From contig NZ_SLUQ01000002.1 in the NCBI RefSeq assembly GCF_004345245.1, positions 186,001 through 250,000 on the forward strand: 64,000 nt of DNA. The letters are read 5' to 3'. The stretch comes from Rhizobium sp. BK251 (lineage in GTDB: Bacteria; Pseudomonadota; Alphaproteobacteria; Rhizobiales; Rhizobiaceae). The translations under genes and the position numbers were made by a program. The notes below the pieces were generated by a model that was not told the DNA's origin, did no database searches, and saw only the letters and a program-made list of their open reading frames with translations. This document shows, piece after piece, positions 42,892-51,378 of the stretch; the stretch's first letter is position 1, and each line of letters opens with the position of its first letter.

Positions 42892-44385
42892 ATGGGTGGA
42901 TATGTGCTGGCGATCGATCAGGGAACGACGTCGACGCGGGCGATCGTTTTCGATGGCGACATGAAGGTCGCGGGAATGGGCCAGAAGGAATTCACCCAGA
43001 TCTATCCGCGCTCAGGTTGGGTGGAGCATGATCCGGAGGAAATCTGGGTTTCCGTCATCTCGACCGTCCGGATGGCGCTGCGGCAGGCAAAGATCGAGGC
43101 GAGGGAGATTGCGGCGCTTGGCATCACCAACCAGCGCGAGACCGTCGTCGTGTGGGAACGGGAAACCGGCCGGCCAATACAGAACGCCATCGTCTGGCAG
43201 GACCGTCGGACTGCCAATTACTGCGACAATCTCAAGCGCCAGGATCTCGAAAAGCTCTTCACCAGGAAGACCGGCCTGCTGCTCGATCCCTACTTCTCCG
43301 GCACCAAGCTTTCCTGGATGCTCGCCAACGTGAAGGGTGCGCGGGCCCGCGCGGCGAAGGGCGATCTCTGCTTCGGCACGATCGACACCTTCCTCATCTG
43401 GCGGCTGACGGGTGGCAAGAGCTTCGTGACGGACGCCACCAATGCTTCGCGCACGCTGATGTTCAATATCGGCACCAACGAATGGGACGAGGATCTCCTC
43501 GAAATCCTGCGCGTGCCGGCGGCGATGCTGCCCGAAGTGAAGGATTGCGCCGCCGATTTCGGCGTCACCGATCCGGGCATTTTCGGCGTTGCTATCCCGA
43601 TCCTCGGCGTGGCCGGTGACCAGCAGGCTGCGACGATCGGCCAGGCCTGCTTCGAGCCGGGCATGCTGAAATCGACCTATGGTACGGGATGCTTCGCCCT
43701 GCTCAATACCGGCGCCGACATGGTCCGCTCGAAGAGCCGGCTGCTGACCACCATCGCCTACCGGCTCGAGGGTGAGACGACCTACGCGTTGGAGGGTTCG
43801 ATTTTCATCGCGGGTGCGGCGGTGCAATGGCTGCGCGACGGGCTCGGCGTCATTCGCAAGGCCGAGCAGAGCGGTGAACTGGCAGCCAGGGCTGACTCGA
43901 CGCAGGAGGTCTATCTCGTGCCGGCCTTCACCGGGCTCGGCGCGCCGCACTGGGATCCCAAGGCACGCGGCGCGATCTTTGGCCTCACGCGCAACACCGG
44001 CCCGGCGGAGTTTGCCCGCGCGGCGCTCGAATCCGTCTGCTACCAGACCCGCGACCTGCTGGAGGCGATGCGCAAGGACTGGAAGAGTGACGGCGAGGAG
44101 ACCGTGCTGCGCGTCGATGGGGGGATGGTCGCTTCCGACTGGACCATGCAACGGCTTGCCGATCTCCTCGAAGCGCCGGTTGATCGTCCGGCCATACTGG
44201 AGACGACGGCGCTCGGTGCCGCATGGCTTGCCGGCAGTCGCGCCGGAGTCTGGGCCGACCGCAAGGACTTCGCACGCTCCTGGAAGCGCGATCGCCGCTT
44301 CGAACCTGCGATGGACGAGAAGACGCGGGCGGCCAAGCTCAAGGGCTGGAAGAATGCCGTCAAGCGGACGTTGAGCGAGGCATAG
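42892..44385 (+). CDS. glpK: Glycerol kinase
   Basis: FGGY-family kinase of 497 residues that makes glycerol 3-phosphate from glycerol and ATP. The N-terminal ATP site [17 protein letters not shown], the [13 protein letters not shown] block and the substrate segment [10 protein letters not shown] are typical of GlpK. The C-terminal [15 protein letters not shown] closes the ATP site. The start has GGGAGGAACGGC upstream. No other glycerol genes lie nearby. It ends 69 bases before the OsmC gene. Confidence 0.95.
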   Translation: MGGYVLAIDQGTTSTRAIVFDGDMKVAGMGQKEFTQIYPRSGWVEHDPEEIWVSVISTVRMALRQAKIEAREIAALGITNQRETVVVWERETGRPIQNAIVWQDRRTANYCDNLKRQDLEKLFTRKTGLLLDPYFSGTKLSWMLANVKGARARAAKGDLCFGTIDTFLIWRLTGGKSFVTDATNASRTLMFNIGTNEWDEDLLEILRVPAAMLPEVKDCAADFGVTDPGIFGVAIPILGVAGDQQAATIGQACFEPGMLKSTYGTGCFALLNTGADMVRSKSRLLTTIAYRLEGETTYALEGSIFIAGAAVQWLRDGLGVIRKAEQSGELAARADSTQEVYLVPAFTGLGAPHWDPKARGAIFGLTRNTGPAEFARAALESVCYQTRDLLEAMRKDWKSDGEETVLRVDGGMVASDWTMQRLADLLEAPVDRPAILETTALGAAWLAGSRAGVWADRKDFARSWKRDRRFEPAMDEKTRAAKLKGWKNAVKRTLSEA

Positions 44386-44454
44386 GTATATTGTCTTTCG
44401 CTAAAGGACGCTGTCATTTAAGCTTCGTTCGACCGGCCGCGAAGGAGGTGGACG

Positions 44455-44859
44455 ATGGGCTCGACGACAGTGGAATTGCGCAATGTGGAAAGCACCGAGG
44501 CGGCGATGGGCTGGGCCGGAGCGCACACCATCATCGTGGACCGCCCGGAAGGCAAGGCGGGCGGAATGGGTCTCGGCTTCAATGGTGCACAGCTGCTTGC
44601 GCTGGCGCTCGGCGGCTGCTTCTGCAACGACCTGCGCTATGCTGCCTATGAGATGGGTGTCGGGCTCGGCAAGATTTCTATCTCCGTCACCATTGACCTC
44701 GAAGGCGATCCGCTCCTGACCAAGGCCGCTAGAGTGACCGTCGCCTGCGAGACATTGAATGGATCTGATCCATCACGCGTCATCGAGAGGGCAAAGGCCA
44801 CCTGCATGGTGAGCAATTCGCTGCGAAACGGCATTCCCGTGGCAATCGCAACAGCCTGA
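44455..44859 (+). CDS. OsmC-family protein
   Basis: Protein of 134 residues with the OsmC/Ohr fold. The family cysteine lies in LALGGCFCNDLRYAA near residue 50, which in this branch is followed by a second cysteine (CFC) rather than the separate distal cysteine of Ohr. It may act as a thiol-dependent peroxidase, but the branch is not well characterised. GAAGGAGG precedes the ATG. It lies just after glpK, perhaps co-transcribed. Confidence 0.8.
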   Translation: MGSTTVELRNVESTEAAMGWAGAHTIIVDRPEGKAGGMGLGFNGAQLLALALGGCFCNDLRYAAYEMGVGLGKISISVTIDLEGDPLLTKAARVTVACETLNGSDPSRVIERAKATCMVSNSLRNGIPVAIATA

Positions 44860-44980
44860 CAGGCTTGCGGCTGGCTGCGACCAAAGCCCTGCCGGATGCG
44901 GCCGCATGGGCTATATTCTTGTAGAAGTTGCTAAATCAGCGATCTATAATTAGCGCCATGCATCCGGAGGGCAGGAAGCA

Positions 44981-45367
44981 ATGCGCGGACTACGCCTGGT
45001 GTCGATTGCAGTTATCCTTCTTGCAAGTCTGGCGTGGGGCGATTTCGCCTCAGAGGCGCAGACGGCCGAGCGGATCATGTACTTCGCGACGAAGACGACA
45101 TCGGGGAGGCAGACCAGAAGGCCTTACTCCAACTGCCGGATTGTCGAGATGGGCAGCCGGACGCTTTGGGCCTGCCCGACGCAGGCGGCGCGCAACAGCC
45201 CTAACTATGAGCGTTCCGACAAGCAGGACCGAGGCGACAGCGGGCGCAGTTCGAATTCATCCGACAGCGGCGGCAACTCCGGTGGCGGTGACACCGGCGG
45301 CGGAATGGGTGGCGGCGACGGCGGCGGCGGCATGGGCGGTGATGGCGGCGACGGCGGCGGCATGTAG
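44981..45367 (+). CDS. Small secreted protein with Gly/Asp/Ser-rich tail
   Basis: Protein of 128 residues with a signal peptide (about 1-26, ending near FASEA). A short mature domain (about 27-80) has two cysteines (NCRIVEMG and WACPTQ) likely in a disulfide. From about residue 85 the sequence becomes a Gly/Asp/Ser tail with GGGDGGGG and MGG repeats. It is 63 bases before the caspase/FGE gene on the same strand and may be linked to it. No family is recognised; function unknown. Confidence 0.7.
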   Translation: MRGLRLVSIAVILLASLAWGDFASEAQTAERIMYFATKTTSGRQTRRPYSNCRIVEMGSRTLWACPTQAARNSPNYERSDKQDRGDSGRSSNSSDSGGNSGGGDTGGGMGGGDGGGGMGGDGGDGGGM

Positions 45368-45430
45368 CGTCCGGGCTCTGTCCTTGCGATCTTGAAATCG
45401 GAATTCCTTGCTAGGGGGCGACTTGCCACA

Positions 45431-47545
45431 ATGAGCCAGAACTTGGCCGTTTGCATCGGGATCAACAGGTATGACAACCTGAAACCGCTCGACTATGCGC
45501 GCCAGGATGCCGAGGCTGTCAGTTCGTTCTTCAGCAAGGAGGCAGGTTTCAAGGACGTCTATTTCCTTGCCGAGGATGCGCCACCGCTCAAGTCGGACTA
45601 CGGTCAGCCGCTACAGTCGAGGCCGACCTTCGGCAACCTCATGCGGTTCCTGCGTGTCCGCTTCGAGCAGCCCTTCATGGAGCCAAGCGACAATCTCTGG
45701 TTCTTCTTCGCCGGTCATGGCCGACGTGAGCGCGACCAGGACTATCTGCTGCCGCTCGACGCCGACCCCGGCAATGTGGAAGAAACCGGGATTCCGGTCC
45801 GCTATGTGGCCGAAAGGCTACGCAAGAGCGGCGCGGAAAACGTGATCCTGCTTCTCGATGCATGCCGCAACGAGGGCGCGCGCGACGGGCAGGGGGTGGG
45901 GCTGGAGCGGCAGAAAGGCACCGTTACCGTCAGTTCGTGCAGTCCGGCCGAGTTCTCCTACGAAATCAGCGATCTCGGGCATGGCGCTTTCACCTATGGC
46001 CTCTTGGAAGGGCTGAAGCTCCATGGCGAGCAGAACTGTGCCACGGTCGAGCGACTGGACGGCTACCTGCAGACAAGGGTTCCGGAAATCTGCCGCATGC
46101 ACGGCAAGCCACGGCAGACGCCCTGTACATTCGCAGAGCCGCTCTCGAAGCGGCATTTCATCCTACTTCCTTCCGCCGCGCTGCCGGAAGATCTGGAGCC
46201 GCTGAAGATAGAGGCGCTGCAGGCGGAAGCGATCGGTGATCTCGCGCTTGCAGAGCAGCTCTGGTGGCGCATCAACGCCGTGTCTCCGACCGACGCCCAA
46301 TCGCGGGAGGCGATCCGGCGCATCGCCGCCAAGCTGGAGCGTATTGCCGAACACGAACGCCACAAGAAGATCGAAGGCGACGAACTGGACGGTGGTGACG
46401 AGCCGTTGCCGGAAGGCCATGAGGATGAGGACGGCGACAAGAAGCCGACGAAGCCGGAGAAAGAGGGGGGGGCGGCAGAGCAGGGCAAGGAGGAGGAGAA
46501 GCACGAGAACAAGGAGCTGGGCTGGCGGTTTTCACGCCGCAAGGTGTTCGCCGGTATTGCCGCGACCGCACTGCTCGGCAATACCGGTTTCTACATCTAC
46601 TCGCGTTTCATGAAGAGTGCCCTACCGGCTGTTCGAACCGAAATGGTCTCGGTGCAGAGCGTGGATACCCTCGGCGCGAGCCTGCCGGCCGACTGGCAGG
46701 AAGTCTCCTATTTCACGCAATACATAGACGACCGCAACGCCATCGACTTCAGCATGGTGCCCGCCGGTGAATTTTCGATGGGTTCACCGATGGGCGAGGA
46801 TCTTCGTCGTGACAACGAAGGACCCGTCTTCATGCGCCTGCGGCAGTTCGCCATGAGCCGGACGGCGATAACACAGGCGCAATGGCGCGCGCTCGTTGTC
46901 GCCCAGCCGCAGGCGAAGCGCTGGGCTCTGCCGATCGATCCATCCTCCTTCAAGGGCGACGAACTGCCAGTCGAGACGATCAACTGGCAGCAGGCCTGGG
47001 AGTTTTGCGCGAGGCTCTCAGCATTGACCGGCCTCGTCTGCCGCCTGCCGAGCCAGGCGGAGTGGGAATATGCCTGCAGGGCGAGGACGACGACGCCGTT
47101 CCACTTCGGCCCGACGCTGACTTCCGATCTTGCCAATTATTGCGGCACGGGCGGCGCCGTCTGCGGCACGAGCTTCGGGAAGGACGTCGCGAGCCTCGAA
47201 TATGACGGCATTGCCTATGAGAACGGCTCCTATGCGCTGGGGCCGGAGGGCGTCTTCAATGGCTCGACCAAGCCGGTGCGCACCTATCCGCAGAACCGTT
47301 TTGGCATGTTCGAGATGCACGGCAACGTCTGGGAACATTGCCTGGACAACTGGACGGCCCGTCTCGCCGACATACCCGGCGACGGCAGCGCGTATGTCGG
47401 CGGCCGGCCGGATCTACACGTGCTGCGCGGCGGCTCGTGGTCTCACAACCCGGCGATCTGCCGTTCCGCCTACCGCGAAAGCATCAGCGAGACAAATCGC
47501 GGCTGGGAGGGGCGCATAGGGCTAAGGGTCGTTTGCGAAGTTTGA
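45431..47545 (+). CDS. Caspase-like / formylglycine-generating-enzyme (SUMF1) domain fusion membrane protein
   Basis: Protein of 704 residues. Residues 1-245 are a caspase-like (metacaspase, C14) peptidase: CIGINRYDNL opens it, the catalytic His96 is in FAGHGRR and Cys145 in LLLDACRNEG. A charged Glu/Lys-rich linker follows (about 300-365) with a helical part, then one membrane span (about 371-390). The C-terminal domain (about 440-700) is FGE/SUMF1-like: MVPAGEFSMGS, LPVETINWQQAWEFC, RLPSQAEWEYACR, FGMFEMHGNVWEHC, LRGGSW. No sulfatase is nearby, so the C-lectin-like fold is probably a binding or sensing domain. A Pepco-like gene follows by 23 bases. Protease plus sensor is the pattern of bacterial conflict or cell-death systems. 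Start: ATG 45431. Confidence 0.88.
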   Translation: MSQNLAVCIGINRYDNLKPLDYARQDAEAVSSFFSKEAGFKDVYFLAEDAPPLKSDYGQPLQSRPTFGNLMRFLRVRFEQPFMEPSDNLWFFFAGHGRRERDQDYLLPLDADPGNVEETGIPVRYVAERLRKSGAENVILLLDACRNEGARDGQGVGLERQKGTVTVSSCSPAEFSYEISDLGHGAFTYGLLEGLKLHGEQNCATVERLDGYLQTRVPEICRMHGKPRQTPCTFAEPLSKRHFILLPSAALPEDLEPLKIEALQAEAIGDLALAEQLWWRINAVSPTDAQSREAIRRIAAKLERIAEHERHKKIEGDELDGGDEPLPEGHEDEDGDKKPTKPEKEGGAAEQGKEEEKHENKELGWRFSRRKVFAGIAATALLGNTGFYIYSRFMKSALPAVRTEMVSVQSVDTLGASLPADWQEVSYFTQYIDDRNAIDFSMVPAGEFSMGSPMGEDLRRDNEGPVFMRLRQFAMSRTAITQAQWRALVVAQPQAKRWALPIDPSSFKGDELPVETINWQQAWEFCARLSALTGLVCRLPSQAEWEYACRARTTTPFHFGPTLTSDLANYCGTGGAVCGTSFGKDVASLEYDGIAYENGSYALGPEGVFNGSTKPVRTYPQNRFGMFEMHGNVWEHCLDNWTARLADIPGDGSAYVGGRPDLHVLRGGSWSHNPAICRSAYRESISETNRGWEGRIGLRVVCEV

Positions 47546-47568
47546 TTCAAACCGAGATGAGGATGACG

Positions 47569-47976
47569 ATGGACAGGCAGATAAAGGTCATCACCGATGC
47601 CGATCCGGTATCGAGGGACGGAGCCCGCAGCGGCGATGATGTCGGTGGCGGCTTCGGCTCCCGCCAGGAGAGCGGGGCATTCCGAATGGTGAGCCTTAGC
47701 GCCGAAGGATTGCGCAATCAGGTCTCCAACCTGCTGGAAGTCGTCCAGTATGCCTTCGACCAGACCATGGAGCGCTCGGCGCTGTCGCTCGACCAACTGG
47801 AGCTCTCCGTCGAGATCAGCTCCGAAGGCCAGATCAGCATCCTCGGCACCGGCGGCAAGGCCGGAGGGCGTGGCGCGATCAAGATGGTCTTCAAGCGCGA
47901 GAAACCCGGCACGAAGCTTGCCGCCGTCGCGGGCGATGCGCGGGTCGAAGTCGAGACGGCTCCGGGCAAGGCCTAG
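47569..47976 (+). CDS. Small protein with a Pepco-like domain, partner of the caspase-like protein
   Basis: Protein of 135 residues starting MDRQIKVITDADP; the GAGG just before the ATG at 47569 decides this start, and 47557 is an alternative. The N-terminal part is polar and Gly-rich. From about residue 40 it has a helix and then strands: LDQLELSVEISSEGQISILGTGG, GRGAIKMVFKR. This pattern (ISxEGxxSxxGTGG) resembles the Pepco domain, a small beta-rich domain found beside peptidase genes in prokaryotic conflict systems. It follows the caspase/FGE gene closely and is followed by a strong hairpin. Its role as an adaptor or substrate is inferred. Confidence 0.65.
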   Translation: MDRQIKVITDADPVSRDGARSGDDVGGGFGSRQESGAFRMVSLSAEGLRNQVSNLLEVVQYAFDQTMERSALSLDQLELSVEISSEGQISILGTGGKAGGRGAIKMVFKREKPGTKLAAVAGDARVEVETAPGKA

Positions 47977-47977
47977 A

Positions 47978-48010
47978 GCCGGCCGGGATTGGCAAGGCAA
48001 TCCCGCCGGC
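47978..48010. terminator. Strong hairpin between convergent Pepco-like and secreted-protein genes
   Basis: GCCGGCCGGGATTG (47978-47991) pairs with CAATCCCGCCGGC (47998-48010) with one bulged C around GCAAGG, a 13-bp stem. It starts right after the Pepco-like stop and ends 15 bases before the convergent stop. No T-run on either side, so a bidirectional end of transcription is likely but not certain. Confidence 0.6.
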
Positions 48011-48025
48011 CATGGCATGGTGACG

Positions 48026-48985
48026 CTATTGTTTCAGCCAGGGCGAGCGGACGCTCCAGAAGATGACGCTAGCGCCGAGGTAATCCTGCGCGAAGGCGGT
48101 GAACTCTTCCTTGGTGAAGGGCTTCTTCGTCGTCGGGTTCTTGTAGGTCAGCGTCGGTTCCTGCACCGCCATGCCGACATAGGCGAGCTTGCCCTTGTAC
48201 TGGTTGAAGAAGGGGTAGGAGTTCTTCATCTGCGCCTTGCGGTTCGGCACGATGTCGGGACCGCCGAGACCGACATTGTACTCCGCCGCGAACTTGAAGA
48301 GCCGGCCCATGTAGTTGTGGTCATTTTCCCACTCGCAGGGCCAGAAGTTGACGTATTGCACCACCTGCGACTTCAGGAAGGCCTTGCGGGCGAAAGCGAG
48401 GTTTGCCATCTCACCTTCGAAGTATGCGTCGCAGCTGTAGCCCTTCGGCTCGTTCTTGGGGTCGAGGTCGATCGCCGTCTCAGGCAGATTGATGCCGTAG
48501 ACCTTGCCGTCGAACTTCTCCGCGAGGGCCTTCAGCAGCGCCTGGTAGCGTTCGCGGACCGCCGGATTCCACTGCTGCGCCACCCATCCGGAGCCGACCG
48601 GCTTGTTCTCGCCGGGATTGTCGAACTGGGCGGTAAGCCCGCCATCATATTCGGGCTCCGTCAGCAGATAGTCGGGAATGTTTCTTGCCTTCGGACTGAA
48701 GAAGCGGTCCTGCACCTGGATGAAGAGTTTCTTGCCGAGGCTTTGGGCAAGGGCGAGATCCTGCTCGATCGCGGAGAAGTCGTATTCGCCCTTCGCCGGC
48801 TCTAGGCTCTTCCAGTTATAGACGACCTGGGCGCCGCCGATATCCGGTCGCGCGAGAAGCGTTTTGGCGCCGGCCAGATTGCCGGAGCTTGTATAGATGA
48901 AGTTCTGCGGCGCATCTGATGCAGCGCGGGCAGGGACGGAGAGGGCGGCAAGTGCGATGAGGGCCAGGGCTACGAGGGTCTTCAT
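48026..48985 (-). CDS. Secreted TIM-barrel glycoside-hydrolase-like protein
   Basis: Protein of 319 residues with a signal peptide (about 1-21, ALSVPARAA). The mature protein contains GAQVVYNWKSLEPAKGEYDFS near residue 57, a segment of the kind found in GH5/GH42-like barrels, and a possible acidic catalytic residue in INLPETAIDLDP near residue 157. The ending SVIFWSVRSPWLKQ would be the last barrel strand. I cannot place it in a numbered family. The start is the ATG at 48985 preceding the signal peptide; an open frame continues upstream without similarity. Convergent with the Pepco-like gene. Confidence 0.7.
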   Translation of the reverse strand: MKTLVALALIALAALSVPARAASDAPQNFIYTSSGNLAGAKTLLARPDIGGAQVVYNWKSLEPAKGEYDFSAIEQDLALAQSLGKKLFIQVQDRFFSPKARNIPDYLLTEPEYDGGLTAQFDNPGENKPVGSGWVAQQWNPAVRERYQALLKALAEKFDGKVYGINLPETAIDLDPKNEPKGYSCDAYFEGEMANLAFARKAFLKSQVVQYVNFWPCEWENDHNYMGRLFKFAAEYNVGLGGPDIVPNRKAQMKNSYPFFNQYKGKLAYVGMAVQEPTLTYKNPTTKKPFTKEEFTAFAQDYLGASVIFWSVRSPWLKQ

Positions 48986-49096
48986 GTTCGTCCTGAAAAT
49001 CGAATGTGCTGATGTCTGCGGCAAGAATTCCGCCGCGACACCCATCCGGGGCGAAGAAGGCAACTCCGTGGCGGCTTGCCGAGCGGCTGACGGCAT

Positions 49097-49127
49097 CGTT
49101 AACGGGGAGCGCTTTGACCGGTTAACG
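49097..49127. promoter_or_regulatory. Perfect 7-bp inverted repeat upstream of the secreted-protein gene
   Basis: CGTTAAC (49097-49103) and GTTAACG (49121-49127) flank 17 bases, 112 bases before the start of the leftward secreted-protein gene and just after the leftward AraC-type gene ends. It may be an operator for the next gene or part of the regulator's 3' end. Confidence 0.3.
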
Positions 49128-49139
49128 CGGGCCCAGGCA

Positions 49140-50108
49140 TCAGGCTTCGTCAATTCGCCAATGGTGCCTGCGGTATTCTGCGGGCGTGATGCCGACATGG
49201 CGTGTGAAGGCCCGCCGCAGCGTATCCACATCCGCAAAACCGCATTCGCTGGCGACCTGTTTCGGCGCCTGCCCGTCCTCCAGCCGGCGCCGTACTGCGG
49301 AGATGCGCGCCGCCTCCACCCAGACGGCGGGGGTGGTGCCGACCTCCTCACGGAAGAGCCGCGCAAAGTGCCGCGGGCTGACATCCATGCGTTTTGCGAG
49401 AGCCGCGACGCTATGGTCGGCCGCAGGATTTGCGGCTATCCACCGCTGGATCTCCTGAAGTGCTGAACGTCCTGCCGGCGCTGCCTCGCCGCCGCGGCTG
49501 AACTGCATCTGCCCGCCCGGGCGCGTGAAGAACATCACCAGCTGGCTTGCAACCTTCATGGCGATGTCGCGGCCGAGATCCTCCTCGACGAGCGATAGCG
49601 AGAGGTCGAGCCCGGCTGTCACGCCCGCTGCCGTGCGCAGCCGGCCGTCCCTGACGTGAATTGCGTCCTTTTCAACCGTGACGGCGGGATGTCGGGCCGC
49701 GAGTGCCTCGGCGACAGCCCAATGGGTCGTGACGCGATGGCCGTCGAGCAGGCCTGACGCCGCGAGCAGAAAGGCGCCGCTGCAGACCGACCCATAGCGC
49801 CGGGCCTTCGGCGCAGTCGACCTCAGCCAGTCGAGAAGGTCATCGCCGAGACTTATCTCGGTCGCGTTCGGGCATCCGGCGACGAGCAGCGTGTCGATCG
49901 CGGGCAACGTCTCGCCGACGACGTGGTCCGCCACCAGGCGGACGCCTGACGAACTGCGGATATGGCCGTGCTTTGCCGCGATGACCAGGGGCGCATAGAT
50001 TTCCCTTCCGGCCTGGATATTGGCCTCGGCAAACACGTCGAGCGGCCCGGACACATCGAGCAGCTGCACGCCCGGCACGGCAAGAATGGCGATGACCTTT
50101 GCTTTCAT
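49140..50108 (-). CDS. GlxA-family transcriptional regulator (DJ-1/PfpI plus AraC DNA-binding domain)
   Basis: Regulator of 322 residues. Residues 1-190 form a DJ-1/PfpI-like domain (AILAVPGVQLLDVSGPLDVFAEAN; GSVCSGAFLLAASGLLDGHRVTTHW), with the nucleophile-elbow cysteine in VCSGAF. Residues about 215-320 are an AraC helix-turn-helix pair (VSPRHFARLFREEVGTTPAVWVE; ASECGFADVDTLRRAF). GlxA-type regulators respond to amino acid or amine-like compounds. It lies next to an HD protein transcribed divergently (50226), a likely target. The ATG at 50108 is used. Confidence 0.88.
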   Translation of the reverse strand: MKAKVIAILAVPGVQLLDVSGPLDVFAEANIQAGREIYAPLVIAAKHGHIRSSSGVRLVADHVVGETLPAIDTLLVAGCPNATEISLGDDLLDWLRSTAPKARRYGSVCSGAFLLAASGLLDGHRVTTHWAVAEALAARHPAVTVEKDAIHVRDGRLRTAAGVTAGLDLSLSLVEEDLGRDIAMKVASQLVMFFTRPGGQMQFSRGGEAAPAGRSALQEIQRWIAANPAADHSVAALAKRMDVSPRHFARLFREEVGTTPAVWVEAARISAVRRRLEDGQAPKQVASECGFADVDTLRRAFTRHVGITPAEYRRHHWRIDEA

Positions 50109-50225
50109 GCCGGCACTCCATGTCCGTCTTCCGCCGTGATTGGCAGAAAATGACGTGTGGCGTCGATTGCTGCCATGTTCGCCGCCTTTTACCCTTGTGG
50201 TGTCCCAGATACAAGGAGAAAGGCC

Positions 50226-50867
50226 ATGACATTTTCGATAGAAGGCATCAGCATCCCCGACAGCAAACTCGCCCGCGAGGTGACCGAACTGGTGCGCGAC
50301 ACGGAATCGCCGCTGCTCTTCCACCATTCCAGCCGCGTCTATTATTTCGGTGCGCTCGCGGGAAAGCGTCGCGGGCTGAAGTTCGATCCGGAACTGCTTT
50401 ATGCCGGCGCGATGTTCCACGACATGGGCCTCATGCACCAGCACAGCAGTCCGTGCGAACGCTTCGAAGTCGATGGCGCCAACGCCGCGCGAGACTTCCT
50501 TGAGGGTCGTGGCATTGCCCAGGCCGATATCGACACCGTGTGGACGGCGATTGCGCTGCATACGACGCCGGGCATCCCGCAACACATGCATCCGGTCGTG
50601 GCACTGGTGACGGCGGGCGTGGAAATGGACGTCCTGGGCATCGCCTACGACGAATATGACGATGCCGTGCGCGAGGCCGTCGTGCAGACCCATCCGCGTG
50701 GTGATCACTTCAAGGAGAACATCATCCAGGCATTCTACGACGGCATCTGGCACAAGCCGGAGACGACTTTCGGCAATGTGAAGGCGGACGTGCTGGCGGA
50801 CAAGGAGCCGCATTTCCATCGCGGCAATTTCTGCAACGTCATCCGTCGCTCGCACTGGGCAAGCTGA
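50226..50867 (+). CDS. HD-domain protein (cyanamide hydratase-like)
   Basis: Protein of 213 residues. Metal-binding residues are visible in LFHHSSRVYYFG near residue 36 and the HD pair in AMFHDMGLMHQH near residue 67. The domain is the cyanamide hydratase-type HD found in Fe- or Zn-dependent hydrolases. AAGGAGAAAGGCC lies before the ATG at 50226. It is divergent from the GlxA-type regulator at 49140-50108 and likely regulated by it. Substrate unknown; cyanamide, amide or phosphodiester hydrolysis are candidates. Confidence 0.82.
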   Translation: MTFSIEGISIPDSKLAREVTELVRDTESPLLFHHSSRVYYFGALAGKRRGLKFDPELLYAGAMFHDMGLMHQHSSPCERFEVDGANAARDFLEGRGIAQADIDTVWTAIALHTTPGIPQHMHPVVALVTAGVEMDVLGIAYDEYDDAVREAVVQTHPRGDHFKENIIQAFYDGIWHKPETTFGNVKADVLADKEPHFHRGNFCNVIRRSHWAS

Positions 50868-51003
50868 CCGCCGATCGGCTGCCACGCCTCGACGACTTGC
50901 ATCTGGTCAACCATCGGGAGCACTCGTTCTCCGGTCCGTATTTTTCTGGTGCTTCCTGTCGGTGGGCGCGTTACTCCTTCGTCATTAAGAGGAGGAGTAA
51001 CAG

Positions 51004-51378
51004 ATGCTTTACGCAATTCTTTGCTACGCGAATGAGGAAACCGTCTTTGCCTGGTCCAAGGAGGAAGAGGCGGCAGCGATGGCACGGCTCTACGCCGTGC
51101 AGGAGCCGGTTGCCAAGGCAGGCAAGCTTGGCCCGGTCGGGCGGTTGATGCCGACGACCGCGGCCACGACGGTGAGAAAGGGGAAGGAGGAACCGTTGAT
51201 CCTCGACGGCCCTTTCACCGAGACCAAGGAGCAGCTTCTCGGCTTCTACGTGGTGGATTTCGAAACGCTCGACGAGGCAATCAACTTCACAAAAGAGCTC
51301 TCCGCCGCCAATGCCGGTTCTGCGGGGTACGAGATCCGGCCGTTTTACGTCTTCATGTCGGGGAATGCGTCCCCATGA
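51004..51378 (+). CDS. YCII-related (DGPF domain) protein
   Basis: Protein of 124 residues with the DGPF motif in LILDGPFTETKEQLLGFYVVDF near residue 62, the hallmark of DGPF/YCII proteins. These proteins pair with ECF42 sigma factors and are their likely target or signal partner. AGAGGAGGAG is just before the ATG. Its stop overlaps the sigma gene start (ATGA), so the two are translationally coupled. Confidence 0.92.
   Translation: MLYAILCYANEETVFAWSKEEEAAAMARLYAVQEPVAKAGKLGPVGRLMPTTAATTVRKGKEEPLILDGPFTETKEQLLGFYVVDFETLDEAINFTKELSAANAGSAGYEIRPFYVFMSGNASP

Noticed and set aside
45431..47545. Target gene of a diversity-generating retroelement, because of the FGE (C-lectin) domain
   Set aside because: No reverse transcriptase or template repeat occurs in the window.
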